Positions 50,467 through 59,587 of a DNA stretch of 64,000 nt are shown here, piece after piece. Position numbers and translations under genes: made by a program. The notes beneath the pieces were generated by a model. The model did no database searches, was not told the origin of the DNA, and saw nothing but the letters and a program-made list of their open reading frames with translations. The stretch comes from Candidatus Gastranaerophilales bacterium (GTDB lineage: Bacteria; Cyanobacteriota; Vampirovibrionia; Gastranaerophilales; Gastranaerophilaceae), in the NCBI GenBank assembly GCA_944323685.1, contig CALUTJ010000002.1:89740-153739 (forward strand), written 5' to 3'. Every line of letters starts with the position of its first letter. Position 1 is the stretch's first letter.

Positions 50467-52110
50467 TTATCCCATAGCAGCAACCTGAGGTTCTTCTTTA
50501 AGAGTTTGCTGTTTTATTTCAGTAAATTTTGGCGCCGCTGTATCATTATCTTTTGCGGTAAAACCGATAGGTCTTCTCTTTGTTTTGCCCGAAGCTTTAA
50601 TATTCTGGTCAAGGTGTTTTTTAAGAGCATTTTCAAAATCCTGCTGCAAAAGTACTATATTTTCACAATCTTCGGGAGTAAAAGTCCCCTGCTCAATTTT
50701 TTCAAAAATTCCCAGTCTATCATAAGCCATATCATAGGCATTGTCGATAATTTGGTTTGTATCTGCGCCCGTGAGCGAATATTTGTGCATTTTATCAGCG
50801 AATGCATTCCTGTTAAAGTTTTTGTCAATCTTCAAACCTTTAAGCTGTTTGTTAAAAATATCTTTCATCGCATCAGCATCAGGGAAAGGAATTTCTATCT
50901 GTTTACCCAGTCTGCCGGCTCTTAATATAGCCTCATCAAGCAGTTCGGGTCTGTTTGTTGTAGAAATTACAAAAACTTTGTCATTGTTTTTTTCAAGATC
51001 ACTTATCAAACTCAACACCTGATTAAGTTCATCCGCAGCATACGGCTGTAGCGTACTTCTCGTTTTGAACACTGCATCGCACTCGTCAATAAGCAGAATG
51101 CTCGGCTGGTTATCAACTGCTTCTTTAAAAACATTTCTCCAGTTTGCTTCCGTTTGTCCGACAAGGCCGCCTCTTAAAGACCCTGCATTTACCTCAATAT
51201 AATTAGCCTGTGCATCATTGGCAAGAGCCTTTGCCACAAAGGTTTTTCCGGTACCGGGCGGGCCGTATAAAATTATGCCGTGATTGAGTTTTTTTCTCAT
51301 TGCATAGGCTTCGGGATTTTTAATCGGATACAAAATATTTTTCTTTAATTCTTTTACGACATTATCCATACCGCCGACATCATCAAGCCCGAATTTTTTT
51401 GCCTGTACGTCTTCGAGAAACAAATCTTTGAAAGTTCTTTTATTAACGTTGACAATAGAAGGTTGAACAAATTTTGTGAAGTTATAAGGCTCACTGAACT
51501 CTGCACGCAAAAAACTAAGATTTTCAGCAGATTTTTCTTTTACGCTAAAGCTGAACTTATTGTTCAAATTAACCTTTGCATCCGGAGTAATCCAAACGCC
51601 TGATTTTTGCCCGACAAGATAATTTTTACCTTCAAGATTCGATACAAGAATAGGAGCTTTGCCGAGATTTATTATCTCAGGGCTAATCTCACTTCTGGAA
51701 ATTGCCACAGCTTCCGGTATTTTTTCTTCTGGCAGGAAGAAAACTCTTTTTATTACTTTGTTAAAAACTTCTATAGATTCGTTTAACAATTTATTTGCTG
51801 TTTTTTTATTTTTTGCAGCAACAATAATATCATTGCCGTCAATTATTTCAACAAGTGACGCTAATCGCTCTTCAAAAGGAATACTCTTAATTGCAGAAGT
51901 GATAGCGCTTCCGACTTTTTCTATACCTTTAAACGAAATCTGTTCATTAGCGGGTTTGACAAGAAGTTGATTATAGTGAATATCGGCAAGATTTACAGTC
52001 GAATTTGATGCCGGCTTTTCTTGCACGGTAGTATCTTTTAGCTTGTTTTGTCTGTAAATTTTTTGATATGTTTCAGACGTTGTGTAAGGCTTGATTGCGG
52101 AAATTTGCAT
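50467..52110 (-). CDS. AAA-family ATPase, Cdc48/FtsH-like core
   Basis: A 547-residue protein. The C-terminal half is a single AAA module: VGGMDNVVKELK linker, Walker A GPPGTGKT (283-290), Walker B ILLIDECD (338-345), sensor VISTTNRPELLDEAI and AGRLGKQIEIPFP, where the arginine finger region has Leu for the usual Phe. The N-terminal 235 residues match no known domain to my eye and contain no membrane segment or zinc protease motif, so it is not FtsH. The role is probably to unfold or remodel proteins in the cytoplasm. Its gene is alone on its transcript. Confidence 0.8.
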   Translation of the reverse strand: MQISAIKPYTTSETYQKIYRQNKLKDTTVQEKPASNSTVNLADIHYNQLLVKPANEQISFKGIEKVGSAITSAIKSIPFEERLASLVEIIDGNDIIVAAKNKKTANKLLNESIEVFNKVIKRVFFLPEEKIPEAVAISRSEISPEIINLGKAPILVSNLEGKNYLVGQKSGVWITPDAKVNLNNKFSFSVKEKSAENLSFLRAEFSEPYNFTKFVQPSIVNVNKRTFKDLFLEDVQAKKFGLDDVGGMDNVVKELKKNILYPIKNPEAYAMRKKLNHGIILYGPPGTGKTFVAKALANDAQANYIEVNAGSLRGGLVGQTEANWRNVFKEAVDNQPSILLIDECDAVFKTRSTLQPYAADELNQVLSLISDLEKNNDKVFVISTTNRPELLDEAILRAGRLGKQIEIPFPDADAMKDIFNKQLKGLKIDKNFNRNAFADKMHKYSLTGADTNQIIDNAYDMAYDRLGIFEKIEQGTFTPEDCENIVLLQQDFENALKKHLDQNIKASGKTKRRPIGFTAKDNDTAAPKFTEIKQQTLKEEPQVAAMG

Positions 52111-52148
52111 AAATAACTTCTTCTCCCTTCTTTAGGCTAAACATTTTC

Positions 52149-52182
52149 AAAAAAAACCGCTTACCAAAAATTTGATTAGCGG
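52149..52182 (-). terminator. Terminator after the 27-residue small gene
   Basis: CCGCT and AGCGG around a 16-base loop, followed on the - strand by eight T. It separates the small gene from the AAA ATPase gene. Confidence 0.65.
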
Positions 52183-52217
52183 CTGTATTTAATAATAAGT
52201 GTGATTTTTACAATATT

Positions 52218-52301
52218 TTAAACCAAAACCGCATACTCCGCTAAACGTTTTGAATAACGCACATTATGGCAAATAACAGACATAAGCGTATGCATTAACA
52301 T
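52218..52301 (-). CDS. Possible 27-residue small protein
   Basis: An AAGGAGA ribosome site seven bases before an ATG opens a 27-codon frame (MLMHTLMSVICHNVRYSKRL at the start) followed by its own terminator. It may encode a tiny regulatory or leader peptide. The rest of the 382-base gap 52111-52492 holds only the two terminators. The evidence is the ribosome site, the gene-like spacing and the terminator; conservation is unknown. Confidence 0.45.
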   Translation of the reverse strand: MLMHTLMSVICHNVRYSKRLAEYAVLV

Positions 52302-52398
52302 ATAATCTCCTTAGTTTTACAATGGTAGTAGTTGTTTATTATTTAATACACTACACTTTGTTTTTGATTTCGTCAATACCCTTGAGGCTATAGAAAAA

Positions 52399-52433
52399 AT
52401 AAAGGTATACGATAATCAGTTGTATACCTTTAT
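52399..52433 (-). terminator. Terminator after the acyltransferase pair
   Basis: Twelve-base arms ATAAAGGTATAC and GTATACCTTTAT with an 11-base loop, followed on the - strand by a T run. Confidence 0.85.
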
Positions 52434-52492
52434 ATAAATTGTGTTTTTGACACTTTTTATTTTTTTATTTTATGTTTACATTCGTTTACAAA

Positions 52493-53185
52493 TTAGGTTT
52501 GGGCAAATTCCTGCTGGTCTTGAATTTCGCTGTTATCAGGTTCTGTTTCAACATATTTGTAATGGCACATCGATGCAACCTGTTTGCCCCACTGTTCAAT
52601 TATTTCGTCTTGAGAAAGTTCGTAAGAGATAGGCTTGCCAATCTGAACAATTACTTTTGACTTGAAAGGAATCCAGTTATATTGCTCACAACCGATAATA
52701 GAAACCGGCAAAATATTCCATTTGGCCGCCTTTGCTATTACCGCAAAGCCCTTGTTTATTTTTTCTATTGTGTGGTTTCTTCTTATTCCGCCCTGCGGGA
52801 AGATACCTAAAAGCCAGTTTGTTTTTGTCAGTTCCTTAACTGTTTTTATTGTTGAAACTTCAAGCTTTTGTCTGTTTACGGCAAAAGCACCGAGCCAATC
52901 GATATTCAAAGTAAAAAAGCCAAAGTTTTCGAACAGTTCTTTTTTAGCCATATAAGCAATGGGTTTTCTCACCGCAATTGACACAAGAAACGGGTCAAAA
53001 TGCGAAATATGGTTTGCAGCACAGATAAATTTTCCGTCTTTCGGAATATTTTCTCTGCCGCGTATTTCAAACCTGTAGAAAAACCAGAAGAGCGGTATAG
53101 CAATAAAAATGCACCACAAAGCCTGAAATATCATTCTGAAAGTATTATATTCGTAAGCATATCTTCTTGCATAATTCCTTGACAT
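52493..53185 (-). CDS. 1-acyl-sn-glycerol-3-phosphate acyltransferase family, copy 2
   Basis: A 230-residue PlsC-type membrane acyltransferase for phospholipid synthesis. The catalytic HX4D motif is NHISHFDPFL, block III is GIFPQGGIRRNH and a hydrophobic N-terminal helix (IFQALWCIFIAIPLFWFF) anchors it. It is a tandem paralogue of the gene at 53210, 24 bases behind it. The two may differ in acyl preference. One of them is presumably PlsC; which one cannot be told. Confidence 0.85.
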   Translation of the reverse strand: MSRNYARRYAYEYNTFRMIFQALWCIFIAIPLFWFFYRFEIRGRENIPKDGKFICAANHISHFDPFLVSIAVRKPIAYMAKKELFENFGFFTLNIDWLGAFAVNRQKLEVSTIKTVKELTKTNWLLGIFPQGGIRRNHTIEKINKGFAVIAKAAKWNILPVSIIGCEQYNWIPFKSKVIVQIGKPISYELSQDEIIEQWGKQVASMCHYKYVETEPDNSEIQDQQEFAQT

Positions 53186-53209
53186 TAATGCTCCTTCAAT
53201 TACTTCAAA

Positions 53210-53848
53210 CTATTCTAAGACGTATTCTTTCCCTGTCATTTGCGAAATAGAATCGCACCACTGTTTCATCATATCATCGATATTGTCGCTGTAAGGTATT
53301 ATTTTGCCGATTTTTACAGTCAATTTAGGGCTGAACGGCCATTTTGGCTTCTGGTCTGTTCCGATAATAGCAACAGGCAATATCCCTGTTTTTGTGGCTT
53401 TTGCAAAAGAAGCAAAGCCTTTTGTTATCTTTTCCACTTTCTGGCTGGAATCTCTTGTCCCCTGAGGGAAAAGCCCCAGCATCCAATTTGTATTTTTTAT
53501 ATTTAAAGCTGTTTTGATTGTCGAAACTTCTACCTTATCACGTCTGACGGCAAAGGCACCGCAAAAATCCATTAATGTTCTTGAAAAGAACTTTTCAAAA
53601 AGTTCTTCTTTTGCCATAAACGCAATCGGCAAATTAAGAGCAAACGGAAGCAAAAACGGGTCGCGTCCGGAAATATGGTTGGCCGCAACGATAAATTTTC
53701 CCTGTTGAGGTATATTTTCTCTGCCTTCAACCGAATAATCGTACATCAGTCTTATAAAGCTGCCAAAACATAAATGGCAGGTAATCCACTGAAATACAGT
53801 ACGGAATTTATTGTAAATTTTTGCATCTCTTTTAGAAAATGTGCTCAT
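53210..53848 (-). CDS. 1-acyl-sn-glycerol-3-phosphate acyltransferase family, copy 1
   Basis: A 212-residue PlsC-type acyltransferase with the HX4D motif NHISGRDPFL, block III LFPQGTRDSS and block IV LPVAIIGTDQ. The N-terminal helix is less hydrophobic than in copy 2. It is the first gene of the pair. The thioesterase gene at 46197 points to other lipid work in the region, though on the other strand. The 277-base gap upstream (53849-54125) shows no gene, only a diverged repeat-like stretch near 53990-54060. Confidence 0.85.
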   Translation of the reverse strand: MSTFSKRDAKIYNKFRTVFQWITCHLCFGSFIRLMYDYSVEGRENIPQQGKFIVAANHISGRDPFLLPFALNLPIAFMAKEELFEKFFSRTLMDFCGAFAVRRDKVEVSTIKTALNIKNTNWMLGLFPQGTRDSSQKVEKITKGFASFAKATKTGILPVAIIGTDQKPKWPFSPKLTVKIGKIIPYSDNIDDMMKQWCDSISQMTGKEYVLE

Positions 53849-54125
53849 TAAAACGCCCTGAACTTTCGTTGTATGTATAGCGATACCACATATCTCTTAT
53901 AAAGATATTCTAGCAGAAAATATATTAAAAAAACAATTAGCTTATCAGGGACTTTTGTAGCAAATTCCACAGATGCTATAAAAGTCCGTAATTCTGAGGA
54001 CTTTAGTCCAAAGAAGCTTTTTTATTAAGATACTTCACTAACGCTCAGTATGACGCTGTTTTGAGAATTTTTTGCGGAATTTGCTATATACCTGCCGTTT
54101 ATCAGGTATGCTAAATAAACAGTCC

Positions 54126-55220
54126 TTATAACTCCATTGCTTTAACAATATCGGTTAATTCGGCAGAGGTCTTTTTAACTTCACAGCCTGAATATTTTAT
54201 TGCTGAATCAGGGTCTTTAAGCCCGTTGCCTGTTAAGATGCAAACCATTTTTTTGTTTGGTTCAACAAGCCCGAGTTTTAAAGCTTTTATTACACCTGCA
54301 ACCGAAGCTGCACTGGCAGGTTCGGCAAGTATGCCTTCGGAAGAAGCAATAAGTCTATATGCCGCAATAATCTCCTCATCAGTAACAAAATTGATAACAC
54401 CGCCTGATTTATCACGCGCATTTTCTGCCTGTTTCCAGCTTGCAGGGTTGCCTATTCTAATTGCGGTAGCGATTGTTTCAGGTTTTAATATACGTTCTCC
54501 TTTAACAATTGCAGCTGCACCTTCAGCTTCAAACCCCATCATTTTAGGCAGATGTGATATTTTTTTGAGGTTATAAAACTCTTCGTAACCTTTAAAGTAA
54601 GCCGTAATATTTCCTGCGTTGCCTACCGGTATAAAGTGATAATCCGGCGCATCGCCTAAGGCCTCACAGATTTCAAAAGCACCGGTTTTTTGCCCCTCAA
54701 TTCTGTACGGGTTAACGGAGTTTACGAGAGTAACAGGGTATTTTTGAGAGATTTCGATTACTCTTTCAAGCGCCTCGTCAAAGTTCCCTTTAATCGCAAT
54801 AATTTCTGCCCCGTACATCATTGCCTGAGATAATTTGCCAAGTGCAATATATCCGTCAGGAATAAGTACATATGTTTTTAAACCGGCTTTAGCGCCGTAA
54901 GCAGCGGCTGCTGCCGAAGTATTACCTGTTGAAGCGCATATAATAGCTTTAGCGCCCTCTTCTTTTGCTTTTGTGACAGCCATTGTCATTCCGCGGTCTT
55001 TAAAGCTGCCTGTAGGGTTTGCGCCTTCAAATTTCAGATAAATTTCACAATTCAATTTATCAAGGCCAATCTTTTTTGCAAGATTATCAGCCTTAATTAG
55101 CGGAGTATTACCTTCATTCAACGTGACTACCGGCGTTGAATCCGTAACCGGCAGATACTCTCTGTATCTGTTTATTAAGCCTTGATAATGTCCTTTTTGT
55201 TGAAATTTTTCATTTTCCAT
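54126..55220 (-). CDS. thrC: Threonine synthase
   Basis: PLP enzyme that converts phosphohomoserine to threonine. The 364 residues contain [13 protein letters not shown] with the PLP lysine, [20 protein letters not shown], the [17 protein letters not shown] phosphate site and a C-terminal GNGLKDPD. The length fits the short ThrC type found in Gram-positives and cyanobacteria. It follows hom by 18 bases on the same strand. Confidence 0.95.
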   Translation of the reverse strand: MENEKFQQKGHYQGLINRYREYLPVTDSTPVVTLNEGNTPLIKADNLAKKIGLDKLNCEIYLKFEGANPTGSFKDRGMTMAVTKAKEEGAKAIICASTGNTSAAAAAYGAKAGLKTYVLIPDGYIALGKLSQAMMYGAEIIAIKGNFDEALERVIEISQKYPVTLVNSVNPYRIEGQKTGAFEICEALGDAPDYHFIPVGNAGNITAYFKGYEEFYNLKKISHLPKMMGFEAEGAAAIVKGERILKPETIATAIRIGNPASWKQAENARDKSGGVINFVTDEEIIAAYRLIASSEGILAEPASAASVAGVIKALKLGLVEPNKKMVCILTGNGLKDPDSAIKYSGCEVKKTSAELTDIVKAMEL

Positions 55221-55238
55221 TTTTAATACTCCGGATTA

Positions 55239-56513
55239 TTACATTACTCTTATAAGATTGTTTATTTTAATGATATTTTTGTTGCTGCGCAGCTCTTCAA
55301 CAGCGGCATTAACATCGTTTTCTTTGCTTTCTTCAGTTATGACGACAATCTCGGCAGTGTTTTCTTTATCAATACCTTTTTGCAAAACACTTGCCAGACT
55401 TATGTTGTGTCTTCCGCAAATTTCGCCTATAGTGCCGATTACACCGGGGGTATTTGCAGCCGTTACGCAAAAATAATACCTGTTAACAGTATCTTTTATA
55501 TCAATCTGCTGCGCGTTAATTTCGTGTGTACATTTCATAAACGGAAGCATATTTTCTGAACCGAGGCTTCCGGCAATAGCCAGTATATCGCCTAAAACAG
55601 AACTTGCTGTAGGAAATTCCCCTGCTCCGGGGCCTGCAAACATTACTCTGCCTACGGGAAAGCCCTCTAAAACAACGCTGTTTGTTACGCCGCTAATACC
55701 GGCAAGACAATCTTTTACGGACACAAGCATAGGATGTACGCGCACATCGGCTTTGTTATCCTCTGTCAGCCTTGCAAGGGCAATCAATTTGATTTTATAG
55801 CCCAATTCTTGTGCAAACTGCATATCTTTCGCGCTGATTTTTGTGATACCTTCACGATAAATTTTGTTTATATCAACTCTCTGGTTCAATGCGATAGTAG
55901 CGAGGGTTGCGATTTTGTATGCAGAGTCAAAACCTTCAACATCACCTGTCGGATCGGTTTCCGCATAACCTAATTTTTGCGCTTCGGCAAGTACTTCCTC
56001 GTATGACACACCCTCTTTTTCCATTTTTGTAAGGATATAGTTGGTTGTACCGTTTAAAATAGCCTCTATTTTATTGATTTTATTACCCGCTAGTGTGGTT
56101 TTTATCGGCATAATTATCGGTATACCGCCGGCAATTGCAGCTTCGTACAGGATTGTAACGTTATTTTTATTTGCAAGTGCAAAGAGTTCCTGTCCTTTTT
56201 TAGCTAAAAGCTCTTTGTTAGCCGTAACTATATGTTTACGGTTTTGTACGGCTGTTTTTAAAAGTTCATAAGCAGGGTCAATGCCGCCTATTACTTCGAC
56301 AACTATATCTATATCGGGGTTGTTGACAACTTCAAACGGGTCTGTTGTTAAAAGAGAGGTATCAAAATTTTCAATATCTCTTTTTTTATTAATATTTTTA
56401 ACAGCAATTTTTACAATTTCAATATTACCAAAATCTCTCAATACCTTAACAACACCTGTACCCACAGTGCCGAGACCGATTAAGCCCAGTTTTACTTTAC
56501 CCGATTTTTCCAT
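55239..56513 (-). CDS. hom: Homoserine dehydrogenase
   Basis: Reduces aspartate semialdehyde to homoserine. The 424 residues have the NAD(P) site GLIGLGTVGTGVV, the substrate region GTTNYILTKMEKEG...YAETDPTGDVEGFDSAYK and a C-terminal ACT domain (about 345-424), which is usually the site of threonine feedback inhibition. It leads a hom-thrC operon. No thrB is present in the window, so homoserine kinase must be encoded elsewhere. Confidence 0.95.
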   Translation of the reverse strand: MEKSGKVKLGLIGLGTVGTGVVKVLRDFGNIEIVKIAVKNINKKRDIENFDTSLLTTDPFEVVNNPDIDIVVEVIGGIDPAYELLKTAVQNRKHIVTANKELLAKKGQELFALANKNNVTILYEAAIAGGIPIIMPIKTTLAGNKINKIEAILNGTTNYILTKMEKEGVSYEEVLAEAQKLGYAETDPTGDVEGFDSAYKIATLATIALNQRVDINKIYREGITKISAKDMQFAQELGYKIKLIALARLTEDNKADVRVHPMLVSVKDCLAGISGVTNSVVLEGFPVGRVMFAGPGAGEFPTASSVLGDILAIAGSLGSENMLPFMKCTHEINAQQIDIKDTVNRYYFCVTAANTPGVIGTIGEICGRHNISLASVLQKGIDKENTAEIVVITEESKENDVNAAVEELRSNKNIIKINNLIRVM

Positions 56514-56568
56514 ATTTCTCCTAACATTGCTAATATAGAATCTATTAAAACATAAAAAAGATTAAATA

Positions 56569-56609
56569 AAAGAATGCCCCTGAAAGTTGTAATCAAGGGG
56601 CACTCTTTA
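56569..56609 (-). terminator. Terminator after the M49-like gene
   Basis: Stem GAATGCCCCT with AGGGGCACTC around a 14-base loop; T-rich on the - strand. Confidence 0.75.
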
Positions 56610-56621
56610 TAAAAAACCATA

Positions 56622-58358
56622 CTACATTGCAGCCAGTTTATCAGCCAGCGGGGTAACAAGCGTACCGTTAAGAGACTTATCAATTTCTTTCAATTTATTT
56701 GCAATTGTTTCCATTTCATCAGTCCATACAAAATTATCCAGCACATATTTTTCGCCGGTTGCAAAGTCTTTTGAAAGCTGGACGCTAATGATTTGCGCAA
56801 GCATTTTTTGAGCAGTCGGAACCATTTTATCCATATCAATTTCCAAAAGGCCCTGTTCATTAAGCCATATTGCCTTATTTTCAAGGAAAAATTTTGTCTG
56901 CATTACAGTTCTTACCCTGTGAGCCTGAGATATGGTAGGTTTGGCTTTTAAGAAGTTATCGGCAGCATAAGTAACAATAATTTGTTTCTTTTCTTCTTCC
57001 GTATACATGCCGAGTCCTGCAAGTACATCCAATAAAGCAAGCGAACCCATATCGGCTTTGTTTTCTTCTATGATGTTTTTATATTTGCCGAGTGCTTCGG
57101 TACCCGACTTTGGCCCGAGAGAGTGAACGTTTTCATGCCCGATGGTAAACCAGTGATCGGCCTCCTGATTGTAGTATTGATGCAGTTCCTTTGCTAAAGT
57201 TGCATCAAGACGTTTTTGTCTTTTGGCTTTTGCCTCGGGGCTTGTGCTGATTCTTATTTGCCGGTGGTAGACATTTCTTCTGCCCCCGCCGATTTTTAAC
57301 GATGGTTTATCGTTATTCGGAAGATTTTGAGCAAGGGTAATTCCACCGCGATAGGTACCCTCATCTCCTCTTAATGTAACGATATCAACATCGACCATGG
57401 TTTGTTTTCCGTCGTCACCCTCTGTAATATTCTGTTCGTATTCATCATTGTATGGCATATGCTGTGCGAGAGTAGGCATATATTTTTTTATTTCAAGCAG
57501 TTTATTTGTGCCTTCTTTATTGACAATACCGACTCTTATGCCGATGGAATCTTTTGAAATAGGCTCTATATTGTTTTGTACAAGCAGATTATTCAGTTCT
57601 TCATTTTCTACCACTGTGCCTGTCATTTCGTCTGCGTATTGTTCTCTTGAAATTGTAAATTCAAGCGGTGTATCCTGAAGCTGTGCCCATTTTTTATCAG
57701 CATAAGCATCATTATTTGGATTATTTTCGCAAAGTGCAATTGCCTGTAATTTAAGGTATTTATTAAAATCCTCGTTTGTGGAAACTTCTGCGGCAGCTTC
57801 AAGTTCGTCAGCTATATAAGAAAATTCTTTTGCAAAATATTCCGTATAATCAACGGCCTTTAATTTGTCACCGTCACGAACAACCATAGAGCGCTGGTTT
57901 AGAATATTTCTCACTTCTTCAATTTGTCCGTCATTAAGCATTTTTATAAGAATTTCATGAAACTCTTCTTTTGTTAAATCAACCGGATAAAAGCCTTTGC
58001 CCGGAAGCTCTTTTGTGTTTTTGGCAAGAAAAATTTTATTGGCTTCAGAGTCAACAGCGTTCATACCTATTTGTGCATTGAACAGGGTGAGAGTCATTTT
58101 GGCGTCTTCGTTGCCTTTTTGAGTTTCTTCTTCAAGATATGCTTTAAAATCAAGATTGTCGGGATTATCCTGTTTCATAAACACTTCATCTATCGCTTTT
58201 GCAGCTTTTACAAGGTGGATTAAAGCTTCTTTATCACCCTGAGCAAGTGCTTCATACTCTTTTGCATCCTCTTTCAACATTTCCTTCGGGATAAGACAGT
58301 CTTTTGACGTTCTTTTGACAAGCTCTTCATGAGAAAGATTAAGTTCAAAATTTTTCAT
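56622..58358 (-). CDS. M49-like zinc metallopeptidase (dipeptidyl peptidase III-like)
   Basis: A 578-residue cytoplasmic protein without a signal peptide. The zinc-binding helix is GHENVHSLGP, with HEXXH at 408-412, and the second helix EENKAD (431-436) supplies the third ligand, as in M49-type gluzincins. The HEXXH form rather than HEXXXH is found in divergent relatives. The first 350 residues are helical and unfamiliar. The likely activity is removal of dipeptides from oligopeptides, but this is inferred from the two motifs only. It has its own terminator and a 177-bp element upstream of its start. Confidence 0.65.
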   Translation of the reverse strand: MKNFELNLSHEELVKRTSKDCLIPKEMLKEDAKEYEALAQGDKEALIHLVKAAKAIDEVFMKQDNPDNLDFKAYLEEETQKGNEDAKMTLTLFNAQIGMNAVDSEANKIFLAKNTKELPGKGFYPVDLTKEEFHEILIKMLNDGQIEEVRNILNQRSMVVRDGDKLKAVDYTEYFAKEFSYIADELEAAAEVSTNEDFNKYLKLQAIALCENNPNNDAYADKKWAQLQDTPLEFTISREQYADEMTGTVVENEELNNLLVQNNIEPISKDSIGIRVGIVNKEGTNKLLEIKKYMPTLAQHMPYNDEYEQNITEGDDGKQTMVDVDIVTLRGDEGTYRGGITLAQNLPNNDKPSLKIGGGRRNVYHRQIRISTSPEAKAKRQKRLDATLAKELHQYYNQEADHWFTIGHENVHSLGPKSGTEALGKYKNIIEENKADMGSLALLDVLAGLGMYTEEEKKQIIVTYAADNFLKAKPTISQAHRVRTVMQTKFFLENKAIWLNEQGLLEIDMDKMVPTAQKMLAQIISVQLSKDFATGEKYVLDNFVWTDEMETIANKLKEIDKSLNGTLVTPLADKLAAM

Positions 58359-58444
58359 ATTACAAACTCCTTATACTTCACTGCGGATAATGTTTTTGTA
58401 ACGCAAAAAATGCTTTTTAACAATCCGTTTTATCGCGTATTTTT

Positions 58445-58563
58445 AATCTAGTGTCGCAGTTGCCGCCTCGAGCCTTCGAGCCGTCACTGCTCACCTTTTC
58501 AATGTGTCACTCCAAAAATTCGTTCACATCGCTTTGCTCCTTATCACGAATTTTTCTCGGACA
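58445..58563 (-). repeat. 177-bp interspersed element, copy 9, internally deleted
   Basis: A 119-base copy that has lost the middle hairpin, like copy 7 but with different break points. It begins three bases behind the stop of the EamA-type transporter gene and reads in its direction. Confidence 0.88.
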
Positions 58564-58565
58564 TT

Positions 58566-59447
58566 TTAATTGAAAAGAATAATAACAACAGCCCCCGCTA
58601 TCATTATCAAAGAACCTGCCAGACGGGGAATGATATTTTGTTCTTTAAATATCTTATAACCAAAAACAATGCTGAGCACAGATGACAGCTGAAACAAAGA
58701 CAGTGCATAACCCACATTCATATGGGCAAAAACATAATTTGTCGTATATTGCATAATTCCCATACAAACAACAAGTTTTAATATATGGTTTGCATTTTTG
58801 CTTTTTATAATTTCCAGCTCTTCTTTAATTTTTATTTTTTCAAAAACAAGCAGCAGCACAGAAAAAACAGCGCCAAACAAACACCAGGAATAAAAAGCAT
58901 CTGCGGCAGAAGATAAGAGTATTACTTTTTTTATAATTATTGCTTCAATTGCACAGAACAAAAGAGAATAAAAACGGTATTGAATCTCTTTGTTCTTTAA
59001 AAGTTTTAAACTGAAACGCTCCAGTGTCGTATCAAGAATAAAATAACTTCCGAAAAATATCAAAGCCATGCCGGCAAGTCCAAAAAGATTTGGAATTTCA
59101 TGCAGAAAAATTATACCGAGAATAAGCCCTATTACTGATTTATAAGAGTTAATCGGCCCGATAACGGAAAGCTCACCGTTTTTTAAAGACTTTACAAGAA
59201 AAGCATTACCTACAGCCCCGCAGGCGCCCATTAAAAATGAATAAATCCAAAAATCAAAAATCATGTTTCGCAAAAAATCGCCGGTAAATATAAACGGAAG
59301 ACAAATTATTGTGACAAACAAATACGTAAGGAAGGTTATCATCAAAGGATTGTTCTTTGATGTAAGTTTTTTTTGATAGACATTCCCCAGCGTATTTGAA
59401 AAAATACGTAACACAATTGCACCTGTTGTCAGAAAAAACTGTAAAAT
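58566..59447 (-). CDS. EamA/DMT-family membrane transporter, probable ATT start
   Basis: About 293 residues with ten hydrophobic segments in two related halves, as in drug/metabolite (EamA) transporters. The first GTG (59414) would cut the first membrane helix in half and has no ribosome site. In the same frame an ATT codon at 59447 lies six bases after AAAGGAG, and gives a complete first helix (starting ILQFFLTTGAIVLRIF). No ATG, GTG or TTG lies between this ribosome site and the GTG. ATT starts are rare but known, for example in infC. The substrate is unknown. The stop codon touches a 177-bp element. Confidence 0.75.
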   Translation of the reverse strand: MLQFFLTTGAIVLRIFSNTLGNVYQKKLTSKNNPLMITFLTYLFVTIICLPFIFTGDFLRNMIFDFWIYSFLMGACGAVGNAFLVKSLKNGELSVIGPINSYKSVIGLILGIIFLHEIPNLFGLAGMALIFFGSYFILDTTLERFSLKLLKNKEIQYRFYSLLFCAIEAIIIKKVILLSSAADAFYSWCLFGAVFSVLLLVFEKIKIKEELEIIKSKNANHILKLVVCMGIMQYTTNYVFAHMNVGYALSLFQLSSVLSIVFGYKIFKEQNIIPRLAGSLIMIAGAVVIILFN

Positions 59448-59587
59448 CTTTTTCTCCTTTGCTTCCGCTATAAAAACATTTTAGATTCCGCTATCTAAAA
59501 TACTATTATAAATAAAATTAAAACAATTAGCCGTTCGGGTATAAAATTTTTATAGGCAAAATCAGATTTTTGAAGTAAAATATTTTT

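Noticed and set aside
52111..52492. T-box or other known riboswitch in the gap upstream of the AAA ATPase gene
   Set aside because: No conserved T-box word or other known aptamer core was seen; the structures are better explained as terminators.
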